Shown here piece by piece: positions 1-8,797 of a stretch of 64,000 nt of DNA (its first letter is position 1; every line of letters starts with the position of its first letter). The stretch covers positions 1 through 64,000 of the forward strand of contig JANQPF010000013.1 in the NCBI GenBank assembly GCA_028285415.1, given 5' to 3'. This stretch comes from Pseudomonadales bacterium. GTDB lineage: Bacteria > Pseudomonadota > Gammaproteobacteria > Pseudomonadales > Azotimanducaceae. The notes beneath the pieces were generated by a model. The model saw only the letters and a list, made by a program, of their open reading frames with translations, was not told the origin of the DNA and searched no databases. The translations under genes and the position numbers were made by a program.

Positions 1-2
1 GT

Positions 3-521
3 CAGGCAGAGCAGAATACGGCCCGAATCCGGCCCGAACAGCGACGCCAACAGCGCCCCGAACGGCAGGCGCGCATGCCTGAAGCCCGTGTGTCCCGACC
101 CCAGGAGCAGCGCGCACGCCCGGAGCGGCGCCAGCGTACGGAGCCACTGGCGGATCGACGCCAGGCGATAGCACAAAGACAACGCCAGGCACAGGCCAGA
201 CAACAGCGGGAGACGCGCAACGTCCGTCCGCAGCGTCAGGCGCAGCAGCGCATCGGCCAGCAGCAGAGACAGGCGCAAAGGCGCAATGTGCAACCGCAGC
301 AACGGGCGCAACGTCTTCCGCAACAACGACAGCAGCGCCAACAAAGACCGCAACGGCAGCAGCCACGCGAAGCGCGTCGTCAGCAGTCAAACGCAAGACC
401 GGCCAGACAGCAGGCACAACGCGCACCCCAGGCACGGCGCAACGAGCGCAGCGCCGGCCAGAATCAGCGTTCACAACGCGCCGCCATGGGTCGTCGCAGC
501 GAAAACGTCAGACGCTTTTAA
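3..521 (+). CDS. Arg/Gln-rich low-complexity protein, C-terminal part
   Basis: The reading frame is open from the left edge and ends with TAA at 519-521, so the start lies outside the window. A possible internal ATG sits at 75. The visible part is almost only Arg, Gln and Ala with some Pro and Asn, in irregular RQxQRQ-type runs, and has no recognisable domain or membrane segment. Such tails are strongly basic and probably disordered; nucleic-acid or anionic-surface binding would be an inference from charge only. The gene converges on the symporter gene and overlaps its 3' end by 4 bases. Function unknown; low-complexity DNA can keep several frames open by chance, so coding status is only likely. 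Confidence 0.5.
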   Translation, partial: QAEQNTARIRPEQRRQQRPERQARMPEARVSRPQEQRARPERRQRTEPLADRRQAIAQRQRQAQARQQRETRNVRPQRQAQQRIGQQQRQAQRRNVQPQQRAQRLPQQRQQRQQRPQRQQPREARRQQSNARPARQQAQRAPQARRNERSAGQNQRSQRAAMGRRSENVRRF

Positions 522-1954
522 GACCTGGCGGCGCCAACCACGCCGCGCCACTCCGGCGCGGATCGCTCGATGAGCCAGACGACGGCAACCATGGCGCTGC
601 CGGCCAGGGGGCACCAGTAGAAAAACGCGACGCCCTGAGCGCCCAGCCACAAGACGAGCGCAAACGAAACGACCGCGCCGATGAGAACGCTCGGCCAGCG
701 GCCGATGCCGAAGCGCGCCAGCACAATGCAGCCAAAGATGGCTGCGTAGACGTAGTTCGGCAGCTTGAAGGTTAGATCGAGCAGACCTTCGCCGGCAAAA
801 CGGCTGAAGAACATCGCCACGCCGAAGAAAACAAAGCCCCACGCGACCATCAGCCACCTCGATACCTGCACGTAGTGACGCTCCGAGCGCGCCCGTGCAA
901 TGAAGCGCGCGTAGATGTGCGAGACGCTGAGATCCGAACTTTCCGCCAGCGCGGAATCGAGCGTTGATATGGCGGCGGCAAAAATGGCTGCGATGAAAAG
1001 TCCCGAGAGACCGAGGGGGATCTCGGTCATGATGAAGTGCGGAAATATCCGGTCCGGGGATCCTTCGAGCTGCGCCTGCACTTGCTCAGGCAGTGAGTGT
1101 TCCCCGTAGAACACGACCAGGCCAAGTCCCAGGGCGAGAATGACCAGATGCATCACATAGAATAGCGCGGCGTAGCCGTAAGCCTTCTGCGCGTCATGCG
1201 CACTGCGACATGCGCGCACACGTTGCCACGTTCCCTGGGTACTGCCCTGCGCAATATTGAGCGCAATACCACCGATCACCCCAGCCCAGATGGTATAGCG
1301 TTTCTCCACGTCTGTTGAGAAATCGAACAGGACGAGTTTGGCCTGCGCGTCGAGATACACGAGCGCTTCACCCAGACTCTGCTCTACCGACAACGCAATC
1401 AGGACGAGTGCGAATACGGCACCCAGACCGAACAGCACAAAGAGCAGGAAGTCCGTCCATATGACCGTTTTGATACCGGCAAGCGCGCTCCACAGGACGC
1501 TGATGGCCACGACAAAGAGCGCGCACCCCGGCAGACCCCAGCCACTGATGACGTCCAGCACGAGGCTTGCAGTCAAGAGCTTCACGCCCGAGTTGATGAT
1601 CGTCAGAAGCAGGCCCAGATACATTGAGATCTCCCCGGTGGGTCGATCGATCCGCGCGCCGACGTATTCGTACGCCGTTGCCACCCCCTGCGACTCGTAA
1701 AACGGCCTGGCCAGAAGCCAGGCGACCGCCACTTTGCCGAGTGCAAGGCCAAGCACAACCTGGATGTAGGTAAGATCACCACCCGGGGCGAACACGGCCG
1801 CGGGGACGGATACAAACGTGACCGCGCTGACGAGCGTCGCCAGAATGCTGGCTGACACCGCCCACCATGGCAGCGAACCGTCCGCTTGAAAGAACGACTG
1901 GCGGCTTGCAATGCTGCCGCTCAACTGATGTCCGAGCCACGTCACGCCGAGCAT
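518..1954 (-). CDS. Sodium:solute symporter family (SSS) transporter
   Basis: A hydrophobic protein of 478 residues with about 12-13 membrane segments. After the first helix it carries the SSS-type stretch FFQADGSLPWWAVSASILAT, typical of the motif following helix 1 in Na+/solute symporters. Members take up sugars, amino acids, carboxylates or vitamins with sodium; the substrate here cannot be read. It is the last gene of a minus-strand set (5120 to 518) and follows the SnoaL-like gene by only a few bases. The first ATG is at 1954, but the frame stays open upstream and encodes a plausible beginning of helix 1 (IHPVDVVVVAVV), with no ATG, GTG or TTG available. An ATT at 1988-1990 is a possible non-standard start. 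Confidence 0.85.
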   Translation of the reverse strand: MLGVTWLGHQLSGSIASRQSFFQADGSLPWWAVSASILATLVSAVTFVSVPAAVFAPGGDLTYIQVVLGLALGKVAVAWLLARPFYESQGVATAYEYVGARIDRPTGEISMYLGLLLTIINSGVKLLTASLVLDVISGWGLPGCALFVVAISVLWSALAGIKTVIWTDFLLFVLFGLGAVFALVLIALSVEQSLGEALVYLDAQAKLVLFDFSTDVEKRYTIWAGVIGGIALNIAQGSTQGTWQRVRACRSAHDAQKAYGYAALFYVMHLVILALGLGLVVFYGEHSLPEQVQAQLEGSPDRIFPHFIMTEIPLGLSGLFIAAIFAAAISTLDSALAESSDLSVSHIYARFIARARSERHYVQVSRWLMVAWGFVFFGVAMFFSRFAGEGLLDLTFKLPNYVYAAIFGCIVLARFGIGRWPSVLIGAVVSFALVLWLGAQGVAFFYWCPLAGSAMVAVVWLIERSAPEWRGVVGAARS

Positions 1955-2000
1955 GACGACGGCAACGACAACGACGTCTACTGGATGAATGACGCGCTCG

Positions 2001-2483
2001 CTATTCCTGGTTCGGCATCAAGACCGGCACAAATTTGCGCTCCGCAATCTGCCAACCGGCGTCTGTTTTGACGAACACGTCGTGGTATTCGCCAACGGCA
2101 GCCGGTGCATCGAGCGGCCGCGGTCCTTCGCCCGGCGGTGCCGTGTAGACCGTCACGTAGCTCACGCCCGTCGCGCGCGTTTCACTTTCGGGAAAAATCC
2201 GGATGGTGGACATGAGGTGCCGGAAGAGCGGACCATCAGCGCCGGCGACGATACGCTCGTAGATGGCCTGACGGCCGCGCCAGGTCTGGCCCAGAACCGA
2301 GAGCTCCGCATCTTCGGTGAAGAGATTCGCAACCCCTCGTGCGTCGGGCCGGTCACGGTAAAACGCATAGTCGAGCACCAGATCACGACATGCCTGGCGT
2401 GCATCCGCCTGCGCAACGGCGGGCGCAAGTGCCATGAGTGCTGCCATGAGCAGCGCCGCCGTGGACGATTGGAGCCGGTTCAC
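2001..2483 (-). CDS. Exported SnoaL/NTF2-like protein
   Basis: 160 residues. The N-terminus is a clear signal peptide ending near AVAQA, so the protein is probably periplasmic. The mature part has the SnoaL-type layout: an N-terminal helix with the YAFYRDRPDARGVANLFTED pattern, then a curved sheet, ending with a WQIAERKFVPV strand. This family comprises cone-shaped proteins that act as isomerases, dehydratases or ligand binders; SnoaL_4-like members are common near aromatic and steroid catabolism genes. The start overlaps the stop of the upstream MDR gene by 4 bases, so the two are translationally coupled. Exact reaction unknown. A second NTF2-like protein, without signal peptide, lies at 58526-58999. 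Confidence 0.75.
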   Translation of the reverse strand: MNRLQSSTAALLMAALMALAPAVAQADARQACRDLVLDYAFYRDRPDARGVANLFTEDAELSVLGQTWRGRQAIYERIVAGADGPLFRHLMSTIRIFPESETRATGVSYVTVYTAPPGEGPRPLDAPAAVGEYHDVFVKTDAGWQIAERKFVPVLMPNQE

Positions 2484-3478
2484 AGCCGCACCACACGGGT
2501 ACCGACGTTGCCGCCTGCCAGGAGGTCAACAAACCCTTCAGGCGCTGCCGCCAATCCCTGCACCTCGTCGGTGAGCGACTTGAGCTCACCGCTTTCCAGC
2601 CAGCCATGCAGCGCTTCGCGCGCCCGGGCGTACTGCTCGGCGAAGTCGAACAGCAGGAAACCCCGCATGGTGAGCCGCTTGTTGACCAGCAATCCGGGCA
2701 CACCCTTCGGACCTGGCTCGGGCCGGTCGGTATCGTACTGGGACACAACGCCACAGCAGGCGATACGTCCGTAGAGGTTCATGCGAAAGAGCGCCGCCCC
2801 CAGAATCATCCCACCGGTGTTATCGAAGTAAACGTCCACGCCGTCAGGCGTCGCCGCCTTGAGATTCTGGCGGAAGCCGTCGTCGTGATAGTTGACCGCA
2901 GCATCGAAGCCGAGGTCAGACTGGAGCATGGCGCATTTGGCATCGCTGCCGCACACGCCCACGACGTGATTACCCTTGATGCGGGCAATCTGCCCGACAA
3001 TGTGGCCAACGGAACCCGCCGCGGCGGAGACCATCACGGTTTCGCCGGGCTGCGGCCGGCCCACTTCGAGAAGGCCAAAATAGGCCGTCAAGCCGTTTAC
3101 GCCGAGCGGTCCAAGATAGTGAACGGGGTCGTGCCCTTCTGGAATGACGGTCACGACGCCTGCCTGCTGCACCGAAAATGCCTGCCAGCCAGTCGGCGCA
3201 AGCACGTTTGCGCCAACCGGTACACTTGCCACGTTGCTTGCCACAACTTCACCCACGCCGGTACCGTTCATGACAATTCCCGTTTGCGGTGCGCCGGCGT
3301 AGCTTGCGCTGCCCTGCAGGCCCGCACGCGTACCCGCAGTGATGGCAAACGCGGTCGTCTTGACCAGCACCTCGTCGGCACCCGGTTCGGGCATGGGTGC
3401 GCTCGCGAGCTTATAGTGGCTCGCTTCCAGCTTGCCTTGCGGCAAGCTGTCGATCAGTACCTGTTGATTCTCGCTCAT
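2480..3478 (-). CDS. Zinc-independent MDR-family NAD(P)-dependent oxidoreductase
   Basis: 332 residues, the usual length of medium-chain reductases of the prostaglandin reductase/quinone oxidoreductase type. The N-terminal half is the GroES-like catalytic domain. The Rossmann domain begins at about residue 150 with the nucleotide-binding stretch VSAAAGSVGHIVGQIARIKG. The stretch VDVYFDNTGG and a C-terminal strand ending GTRVVRL fit the family. I see no structural-zinc cysteine cluster. Members reduce enones, quinones or alkenals with NADPH. It lies 17 bases after the methyltransferase gene and overlaps the SnoaL-like gene by 4 bases, within the five-gene set that ends with the symporter. Confidence 0.85.
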   Translation of the reverse strand: MSENQQVLIDSLPQGKLEASHYKLASAPMPEPGADEVLVKTTAFAITAGTRAGLQGSASYAGAPQTGIVMNGTGVGEVVASNVASVPVGANVLAPTGWQAFSVQQAGVVTVIPEGHDPVHYLGPLGVNGLTAYFGLLEVGRPQPGETVMVSAAAGSVGHIVGQIARIKGNHVVGVCGSDAKCAMLQSDLGFDAAVNYHDDGFRQNLKAATPDGVDVYFDNTGGMILGAALFRMNLYGRIACCGVVSQYDTDRPEPGPKGVPGLLVNKRLTMRGFLLFDFAEQYARAREALHGWLESGELKSLTDEVQGLAAAPEGFVDLLAGGNVGTRVVRL

Positions 3479-3495
3479 GGTCTTTCTTCCCTTCT

Positions 3496-4320
3496 TCAGG
3501 CCCGCGCGCTGACGATCCAGGCGGCGGCGCCGAGGTTGATACCGTTGTCGCTGATGTGGGGCGCCAGCGCTTCACGCGCGGCGGCAAGCGCTGCGTCCCG
3601 CTCATCTCCGTCGAGTTCTGCCAGGGCGCGCGCTGCCGGGCCGATCTCACTCTGCGCCGCCATGGCGTCATCGAGCGTATCGCCAATGTGCAGCTCAGCG
3701 CGCGTGTCGACAATCTCTACATCGGAGAACCCGGCAGCGCCGAGGATGTCACGGATGTAGGCGTCACGGGCAAAAGCAAAGGGACCCGGTGCCTGCGGGT
3801 CTACCGGCGCTTCCGGCTCTGGCAGGTACGGCTGGATTGCGCGACCCGCCACCGCCATCCAGGGGTTTTCGCGGGGCGCCTGCCAGCACATGAAAACCAG
3901 CCGCCCCCCAGGCACAAGCGCGGAACGAATGTTGGCAAACGCAGCATGAGGATCGGCGAAGAACATGACGCCGAAGCGGGAGAACACCAGCTGGTGATCC
4001 GGCGTGTAGCTTTGCGTCGCCGCATCTCCCTCGGAGAACGCCACGTTGTCCAGCCCCGCCGAGCGCTCGCGTGCTCGCGCGAGCATCGGCGCTGAGATAT
4101 CAACGCCCCAGACGTGCGCACCACGCTCGGCAAACGCGATAGACGTCGCCCCACAGCCGCAGCCGATGTCGACCACGCGTTCACCGGCCTGCACGGCAGC
4201 GGCGGCTACCGCCTGCGCAGACAAAGGCGCCAACATGGCATCTACCCGCTCCTGTGCGGTGACCCAGGTTTCACCGGCTTTGCCGTTCCAATATTCGATT
4301 TGTTCTTCGTTACCGCTCAC
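3496..4320 (-). CDS. SAM-dependent class I methyltransferase
   Basis: 274 residues from a GTG start at 4320, chosen because GTGA overlaps the TGA of the upstream GST-like gene by 4 bases and the protein then begins with SGNEEQIEYWNGKAGETWV, a common opening of this family. Motif I, VVDIGCGCGATS, lies at about residues 49-60; motif II is the acidic GVDISAPML; a later stretch LVPGGRLVFMCW is the post-II strand. The layout matches UbiE/type-11 methyltransferases acting on small molecules. The substrate is not visible. The frame stays open 10 codons further upstream, but those residues do not look homologous. Confidence 0.85.
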   Translation of the reverse strand: MSGNEEQIEYWNGKAGETWVTAQERVDAMLAPLSAQAVAAAAVQAGERVVDIGCGCGATSIAFAERGAHVWGVDISAPMLARARERSAGLDNVAFSEGDAATQSYTPDHQLVFSRFGVMFFADPHAAFANIRSALVPGGRLVFMCWQAPRENPWMAVAGRAIQPYLPEPEAPVDPQAPGPFAFARDAYIRDILGAAGFSDVEIVDTRAELHIGDTLDDAMAAQSEIGPAARALAELDGDERDAALAAAREALAPHISDNGINLGAAAWIVSARA

Positions 4321-5120
4321 CCGACCTCCGCAAGACCTTTTCTGTACCAATTGAGATATGTGCCCATTCGCGCGGCAAAAACGTCCGTCGCGCTCAGCTC
4401 GAGCATGTGGCCGAACGCGCGCGGATACTGCTCGAGACCGTCGGCACTGATGAGCGGCAATCCCGCAGCCTCCAGCGCCTCAACGTAGTGCCCCTCCCGC
4501 AGAAACTGCGCAAAATCACAGACAAACGATATATCTGCGATCGACAGCTTGTCACCTGCAACGAAGCGCGTGTGCGCCAGCGCGCTTTCGACACCCGTCA
4601 GGTAAAACTCGTACGCTGCCGCCATGCGTTGATGGTTGTGCGCCTCCGGCTCGTCCATGCCCAGCAGATAGACCTGGGCCTCACGGGCGAACACCAGACC
4701 GGCATCCAGAAAACCATCAATGCGCGACGCCTCGTACGCGTCCGCGCCATAGAGCCCGGTGTCTTCACCGGCACAGCGCGCCGCGGCACGCAGAATGCTG
4801 TTGGATTCGAAGATGCCAACTTCTCCACCGGGGCTGAACGCCGCCGGCACCGTCCCGAACGGCTGCGTGCGCAGGAACGCATCCGTCTTGTAGAGCGTGC
4901 CGCTGAAGCCGCGCTTGCCGGTACGCGCATAGGGACTGGTCGGCACCCGCTCATCATCAGGCAGGGGGCGCGCGTCATAGTCCCAGAGCCAGGTGCCGAG
5001 ACCGGCCGGTTTGTCGCCAACCACCTCAATCTCAACGCCGCCGATATCAGCAGCAATCAGCGCTTTCCACACGCGCGGATTCGGCAGATACGAAAATATC
5101 CGCAGTACCGGCTGTGCCAT
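4317..5120 (-). CDS. Glutathione S-transferase family protein, eEF1-gamma-like
   Basis: 267 residues from ATG 5120, which has GGGGAGG six bases upstream; two upstream in-frame ATGs are worse placed. The N-terminal thioredoxin-like half contains RIFSYLPNPRVWKALIAAD and the loop FGTVPAAF...VGIFESNSI, which matches the glutathione-binding P/ES loop of GSTs and particularly the GST domain of eukaryotic eEF1-gamma. The C-terminal half is helical with FVAGDKLSIADISFVCDFAQ, the conserved N-capping and hydrophobic staple of GSTs. It probably conjugates or isomerises an electrophilic substrate with glutathione. It is the first gene of the minus-strand set and faces the esterase gene across 66 bases. 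Confidence 0.85.
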   Translation of the reverse strand: MAQPVLRIFSYLPNPRVWKALIAADIGGVEIEVVGDKPAGLGTWLWDYDARPLPDDERVPTSPYARTGKRGFSGTLYKTDAFLRTQPFGTVPAAFSPGGEVGIFESNSILRAAARCAGEDTGLYGADAYEASRIDGFLDAGLVFAREAQVYLLGMDEPEAHNHQRMAAAYEFYLTGVESALAHTRFVAGDKLSIADISFVCDFAQFLREGHYVEALEAAGLPLISADGLEQYPRAFGHMLELSATDVFAARMGTYLNWYRKGLAEVG

Positions 5121-5186
5121 GCTCATCCTCCCCATGCAGATGTGAACCGCCAAGAGTACACTGAGCGCTTTCGGGGGAGAACATCA
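5121..5186. promoter_or_regulatory. Divergent intergenic region between GST-like and esterase genes
   Basis: The 66 bases must carry start signals for both the minus-strand five-gene set and the plus-strand esterase. A strong ribosome binding site GGGGGAGA at 5173-5180 precedes the esterase ATG, and GGGGAGG precedes the GST ATG on the other strand. I see no convincing -35/-10 pair or operator palindrome. Confidence 0.4.
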
Positions 5187-6878
5187 ATGCGAATCCTGGG
5201 CCTTGTCGGCTGTCTCTTGTGTGCAACGCTTGTCTCAGGCGGCTGTGGGCCGTCCGCCACCGGCATCGTTGCCACCGCCAACGGCCCGATTCAGGGCATC
5301 TCGCAGGACGGCGTCAATATATTCCGCGGCATCCCCTACGCGGCACCCCCGGTTGGAGATCTGCGCTGGCGCGCACCCCAGCCGGCTGCAACCTGGAAAG
5401 CGCCGCTGCAGGCCACCGAGTTCGGCGCGATGTGCTGGCAGGATCTGTCCGCCGGTGACGCCGTGTTTCTGACCACCCTCACCGAAGGCGCGGGTATGGG
5501 CGGGTTTACCCGATGGCTGCTCAACACCCTGGTGAGCCTCGGATCTGCCGAAGTATCCGAGGATTGTCTGACGCTCAACATTGTTGCCCCCGTCGATCCA
5601 GAGGGTCCTCTGCCGGTCCTCTTCTGGATACACGGCGGCGGACATCAGTTCGGCTCCGGCGGCGTCATGTACGAATCGCCACAGCTGGCGGCCCGGGGTG
5701 CGGTTGTCGTCACCATCAACTATCGCCTCGGTTTATACGGCTTCCTTGCACATCCGGATCTGGCCGCCGAGGATCCCAAAGGCTCGAGCGGCAACTACGG
5801 CATGCTCGACCAGATTGCCGCCCTCGAATGGGTGCGGGACAACATCGCCGCTTTTGGCGGCGATCCGGACAACGTGACCATCTTCGGGGAGTCTGCGGGC
5901 GGTCATTCCGTCGGCCAGCTGATGGCAAGCCCGCTGAGCCAGCAGCTCTTTCACCGCGCCATTGCCCAGAGCGGCACCGGCTTCTATCAGTTTCAGGCCA
6001 CCGACGCCGCCTATGAGCGCCTGAGCGGCTTCGATGCCGGTCGCCGGGTAGCGGCCATGGCCGGCGTCAGCGGCGCGAACGAGATTGCGGCGCTGCGCAA
6101 GATGAGCGTCGAAGCGCTCCGTGACATTGCGTTCGATCCGGACATCAGCGCGACGCTCCACCCGCAGATCGACGGCCACGTGCTGCCGGTATCCACCGCG
6201 CAGACCTTCCATGAGGGCCGTCAGGCTGCGGTGCCGCTGATTGTGGGCTCAAACGCGGATGAAGGGTCGGTGCTCTACCATATGGGCTTGAATCCCATCG
6301 ACGGCGGTCCGCAGCGCCAACCGCAAACCGTACCGGAGTGGGATACGCTCCTGGCTGAGGCGTTTGGTGAGGACGCTGCGAACGTGGCGCTCGCTTATAC
6401 GGTGGATACCGATGCAGACGTCGTGAAAGCGGCTGAGCAGCTGATGGGAGATACCTGGTTCGGCCGCCACGCTTTCTACATGGCCGAGATGCACGTCGCC
6501 GCCGGACATCCGGCATATCTCTACATGTACGAACGCCGACCACCGGCGGAGAATGAGACCATCGGTGCTTCCCACGCCCTCGAAATCAGCCACGTGTTCG
6601 GCGGTTTCATCCCGTTCTGGCCAAGCGATGCCCGGGATGACGAGCTTACCCGGGAAATGCAGTCTTACTGGGTGACGTTCGCAGCCGACGGCAATCCGAA
6701 CGCAGACGAACTGCCTGCCTGGCGTCAGTTTGCGGATCTCGAACCTTTCGAGATGGCCTTCGGCCACGACGTGACCGGGGAAAGACGGGTGGCCCGGGAG
6801 GATCGCTACCGTGCGATGGCCGGGCAGTTCGAAGCGCGTCTGACGAACGCCACTCTTGCTCCCGTCGGCGGGCGCTGA
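5187..6878 (+). CDS. Type B carboxylesterase, probable lipoprotein
   Basis: 563 residues from ATG 5187, preceded by GGGGGAGA; the frame is open further upstream, but that part is antisense to the GST gene. Residues 1-20 form a signal peptide with a cysteine (LVSGGC), probably a type II site although Ser at -3 is unusual. The mature protein is a type B carboxylesterase of the usual length: oxyanion-hole motif HGGGHQFGSG, nucleophile in FGESAGG (Ser236), acid in the NADEGS motif (Glu359) and catalytic His463 in GASHALEI. It should hydrolyse carboxylic esters at the cell envelope. It is divergent from the GST/MT/MDR/SnoaL/SSS set and may release the compound that set imports and modifies. Its TGA directly abuts the stop of the nucleoside hydrolase gene. 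Confidence 0.92.
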   Translation: MRILGLVGCLLCATLVSGGCGPSATGIVATANGPIQGISQDGVNIFRGIPYAAPPVGDLRWRAPQPAATWKAPLQATEFGAMCWQDLSAGDAVFLTTLTEGAGMGGFTRWLLNTLVSLGSAEVSEDCLTLNIVAPVDPEGPLPVLFWIHGGGHQFGSGGVMYESPQLAARGAVVVTINYRLGLYGFLAHPDLAAEDPKGSSGNYGMLDQIAALEWVRDNIAAFGGDPDNVTIFGESAGGHSVGQLMASPLSQQLFHRAIAQSGTGFYQFQATDAAYERLSGFDAGRRVAAMAGVSGANEIAALRKMSVEALRDIAFDPDISATLHPQIDGHVLPVSTAQTFHEGRQAAVPLIVGSNADEGSVLYHMGLNPIDGGPQRQPQTVPEWDTLLAEAFGEDAANVALAYTVDTDADVVKAAEQLMGDTWFGRHAFYMAEMHVAAGHPAYLYMYERRPPAENETIGASHALEISHVFGGFIPFWPSDARDDELTREMQSYWVTFAADGNPNADELPAWRQFADLEPFEMAFGHDVTGERRVAREDRYRAMAGQFEARLTNATLAPVGGR

Positions 6879-7793
6879 TCAGCCGAGGCGCGCGGCCAGG
6901 AGATCGAGAAACGCGGGCTTGTCGTCCCAGCCCGTGGCGCAGCGCACGAGAGCGCCGCGCTCGTCGATGAGCGTCTTGCCGTCCGCGGTGACGTAGACTG
7001 GCAACTCTTCCATGACGAGGTGCTCTTCGCTGAACGCGAGATACACTGCCACGCAGTCAAACAGCACCGAGGAGCGCCGCGCGGGATCCATCTGCGCAAT
7101 GCCCGGCCAGTCCTGTACCTCGTCGAACCAGCCGAAGTGGTTGGCGATGACGGCCTGAGACAGCGGATTCTCGCTCGCCGCGACGCGCTCGAAACGTTCA
7201 TCTTCCAGCCACACCGTGCCGCAGCTGTCGAGCGGCGTGATGGTCTTCGGCCAGCCTGCCCGGAACGCGGCCTGGCAAGCGAGCGCATGTTGCTTGACGT
7301 TGAATTCGCGCATCGGCTTTGGCGCACCCAGATAACCCTGACGCAGGCTGCCGTGCATGCCCACGAACCGCGCACGCTCGACGATTTCCGGTTGCCGCGC
7401 GAGCGCCGCGGCCACGTTCGGCAGCGGCCCGATGCAGAGCACCGTCATCGGCTCGGGGCTTGTCATGATGGCGTCGCAGAGCGCACCCACCCCGTCGCGC
7501 AGCACCATGCCCCGGTACCCGTCCAGGCTGAAGTCGCCAAGCCAGGCCGCATGGGTCTGCGGCGACGCGTCCAGCGGAATGCCAACGCCGATGGGAATGT
7601 CCTCACGACCGGCAACTTCCAGGAGTCTCGCCACGAGCCGTGCGCGGTAGGCGGTATCACCGGTAGCCGTGGTCACCAGGCGGATGTCGAGCTCAGGGCA
7701 TTGCAGCGCAAACGCCAGCGCCCAGACGTCGTCCACATCGAGACCAATGTCAGTATCGATGATGACCGGAATGCGGGCAGACGGGCTGGTCAC
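6879..7793 (-). CDS. Nucleoside hydrolase (IunH-like)
   Basis: 304 residues, normal for inosine/uridine-preferring nucleoside hydrolases. The N-terminus holds the calcium-binding aspartate cluster, VIIDTDIGLDVDDVWAL (Asp13, Asp15, Asp21, Asp22), slightly altered from the usual DTDxGxDD. The glycine-rich region VLCIGPLPNVAAAL and the second calcium ligand region FDCVAVYLAF are also present. The enzyme cleaves the N-glycosidic bond of ribonucleosides; base preference cannot be read. Start is GTG at 7793, overlapping the stop of the homocysteine methyltransferase-like gene by 4 bases (GTGA), so the two are one operon. Together they suggest salvage of a nucleoside or S-adenosyl/5'-thio compound. 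Confidence 0.88.
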   Translation of the reverse strand: MTSPSARIPVIIDTDIGLDVDDVWALAFALQCPELDIRLVTTATGDTAYRARLVARLLEVAGREDIPIGVGIPLDASPQTHAAWLGDFSLDGYRGMVLRDGVGALCDAIMTSPEPMTVLCIGPLPNVAAALARQPEIVERARFVGMHGSLRQGYLGAPKPMREFNVKQHALACQAAFRAGWPKTITPLDSCGTVWLEDERFERVAASENPLSQAVIANHFGWFDEVQDWPGIAQMDPARRSSVLFDCVAVYLAFSEEHLVMEELPVYVTADGKTLIDERGALVRCATGWDDKPAFLDLLAARLG

Positions 7794-8677
7794 CAGCGCA
7801 CCTGCATACGTTTCTCATGGAGCGCCCGAATGTAGCTCGGGCCAATGCCGCAACAGCCGCCGATCATGGTTGCCCCCAGGTCGTGCCATTGCTCAGCGAA
7901 GCTCACGTAGTCTGCGACATCGAGTTCACGGACACCGGTCGGGACCTCGTTGTCCAGCGTCCAGCCTTCCGGGATCATCAGGAGGTTGGGGTAAGTCCCG
8001 ATCGGCACGTCCACGAGAGCGCTCAGCGATTTGATGGCGGGTGTGATCGCTTCCGGCGTCGAGCAGTTGAAGAGATAGGCATCTACGCCAAGCCCGCGCA
8101 TTGCTGCGACCGCTTCGGCCACGGATTCGCCGCTGCGCAGGCCGCCGCCGGGCGTCTCGGACAGTGTACATGATACCCAGACGGGCTTGTCGTGGCCGAC
8201 AACCTCGCGCACCGCGGATACCGCATTGAGCGACTCCCGGGTGGAGGACATGGTCTCGCAGAGATAGACGTCCACGTACGGCAGCAGCGTCGCGGTCAAA
8301 TTGCCATACACCGCTCTGGCTTCCTCATCCGGCGGCACCAGGTCCGGGCGGTAGCTTTCATCCAGCGGCGGCAACGAGCCTGCAACGAGTACCTTGCGCG
8401 ATGCACGATCTGCCACGCGCCGCACAATCTGACCGGCCAGGTCGGCAAGTTCCAGGTAGCGGTTCTCGAGCCCACTTTTGGCAAGATAGCTCGGCACCGT
8501 GGAATACGTGTTCGTGATCAACACGTCTGCACCGGCCTCTACATAATCCTCATGGACGGAGGCGACCAGGTCCGGATCGTCGATCAGCGCCTGGGCAGAC
8601 CAGAGCCCGCCGCGCCTGGCGCTGCGCCGCTGCAGCTCTGCCCCCATGCCGCCGTCGAGAAGTAAAAAATGGCTCAT
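7790..8677 (-). CDS. Homocysteine S-methyltransferase family protein
   Basis: 295 residues from ATG 8677, where the family N-terminus FLLLDGGMGAEL begins; an open extension of 21 codons upstream has no family similarity. The zinc-binding cysteines are in place: Cys205 in FNCSTPEA and Cys275-Cys276 in MIGGCCGIGPSYI. The fold is the TIM barrel of MmuM/BHMT proteins, which transfer a methyl group from S-methylmethionine, SAM or betaine-type donors to homocysteine or selenohomocysteine. It is co-transcribed with the nucleoside hydrolase and lies divergent from the TonB-dependent receptor gene with 120 bases between. The actual methyl donor is unknown. Confidence 0.87.
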   Translation of the reverse strand: MSHFLLLDGGMGAELQRRSARRGGLWSAQALIDDPDLVASVHEDYVEAGADVLITNTYSTVPSYLAKSGLENRYLELADLAGQIVRRVADRASRKVLVAGSLPPLDESYRPDLVPPDEEARAVYGNLTATLLPYVDVYLCETMSSTRESLNAVSAVREVVGHDKPVWVSCTLSETPGGGLRSGESVAEAVAAMRGLGVDAYLFNCSTPEAITPAIKSLSALVDVPIGTYPNLLMIPEGWTLDNEVPTGVRELDVADYVSFAEQWHDLGATMIGGCCGIGPSYIRALHEKRMQVRW

Positions 8678-8797
8678 CAATCCAACTTTTTGTCCGCTCG
8701 CTGCGTCTGACAAAACTACCGCAGCCCGGTGGTTTTTCAATCGAAAATCACTAAGATGCGCCCACCTGAAAAGGTCAACATTGGAGAGTCAACAATC

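Noticed and set aside
1989-2774. A 261-codon plus-strand frame opposite the SnoaL-like and MDR genes
   Set aside because: Both minus-strand genes have strong family motifs; no independent support for the antisense frame.
4407-5186. N-terminal extension of the esterase frame by 260 codons
   Set aside because: It is antisense to the GST-like gene; the start at 5187 has a ribosome binding site and a signal peptide.
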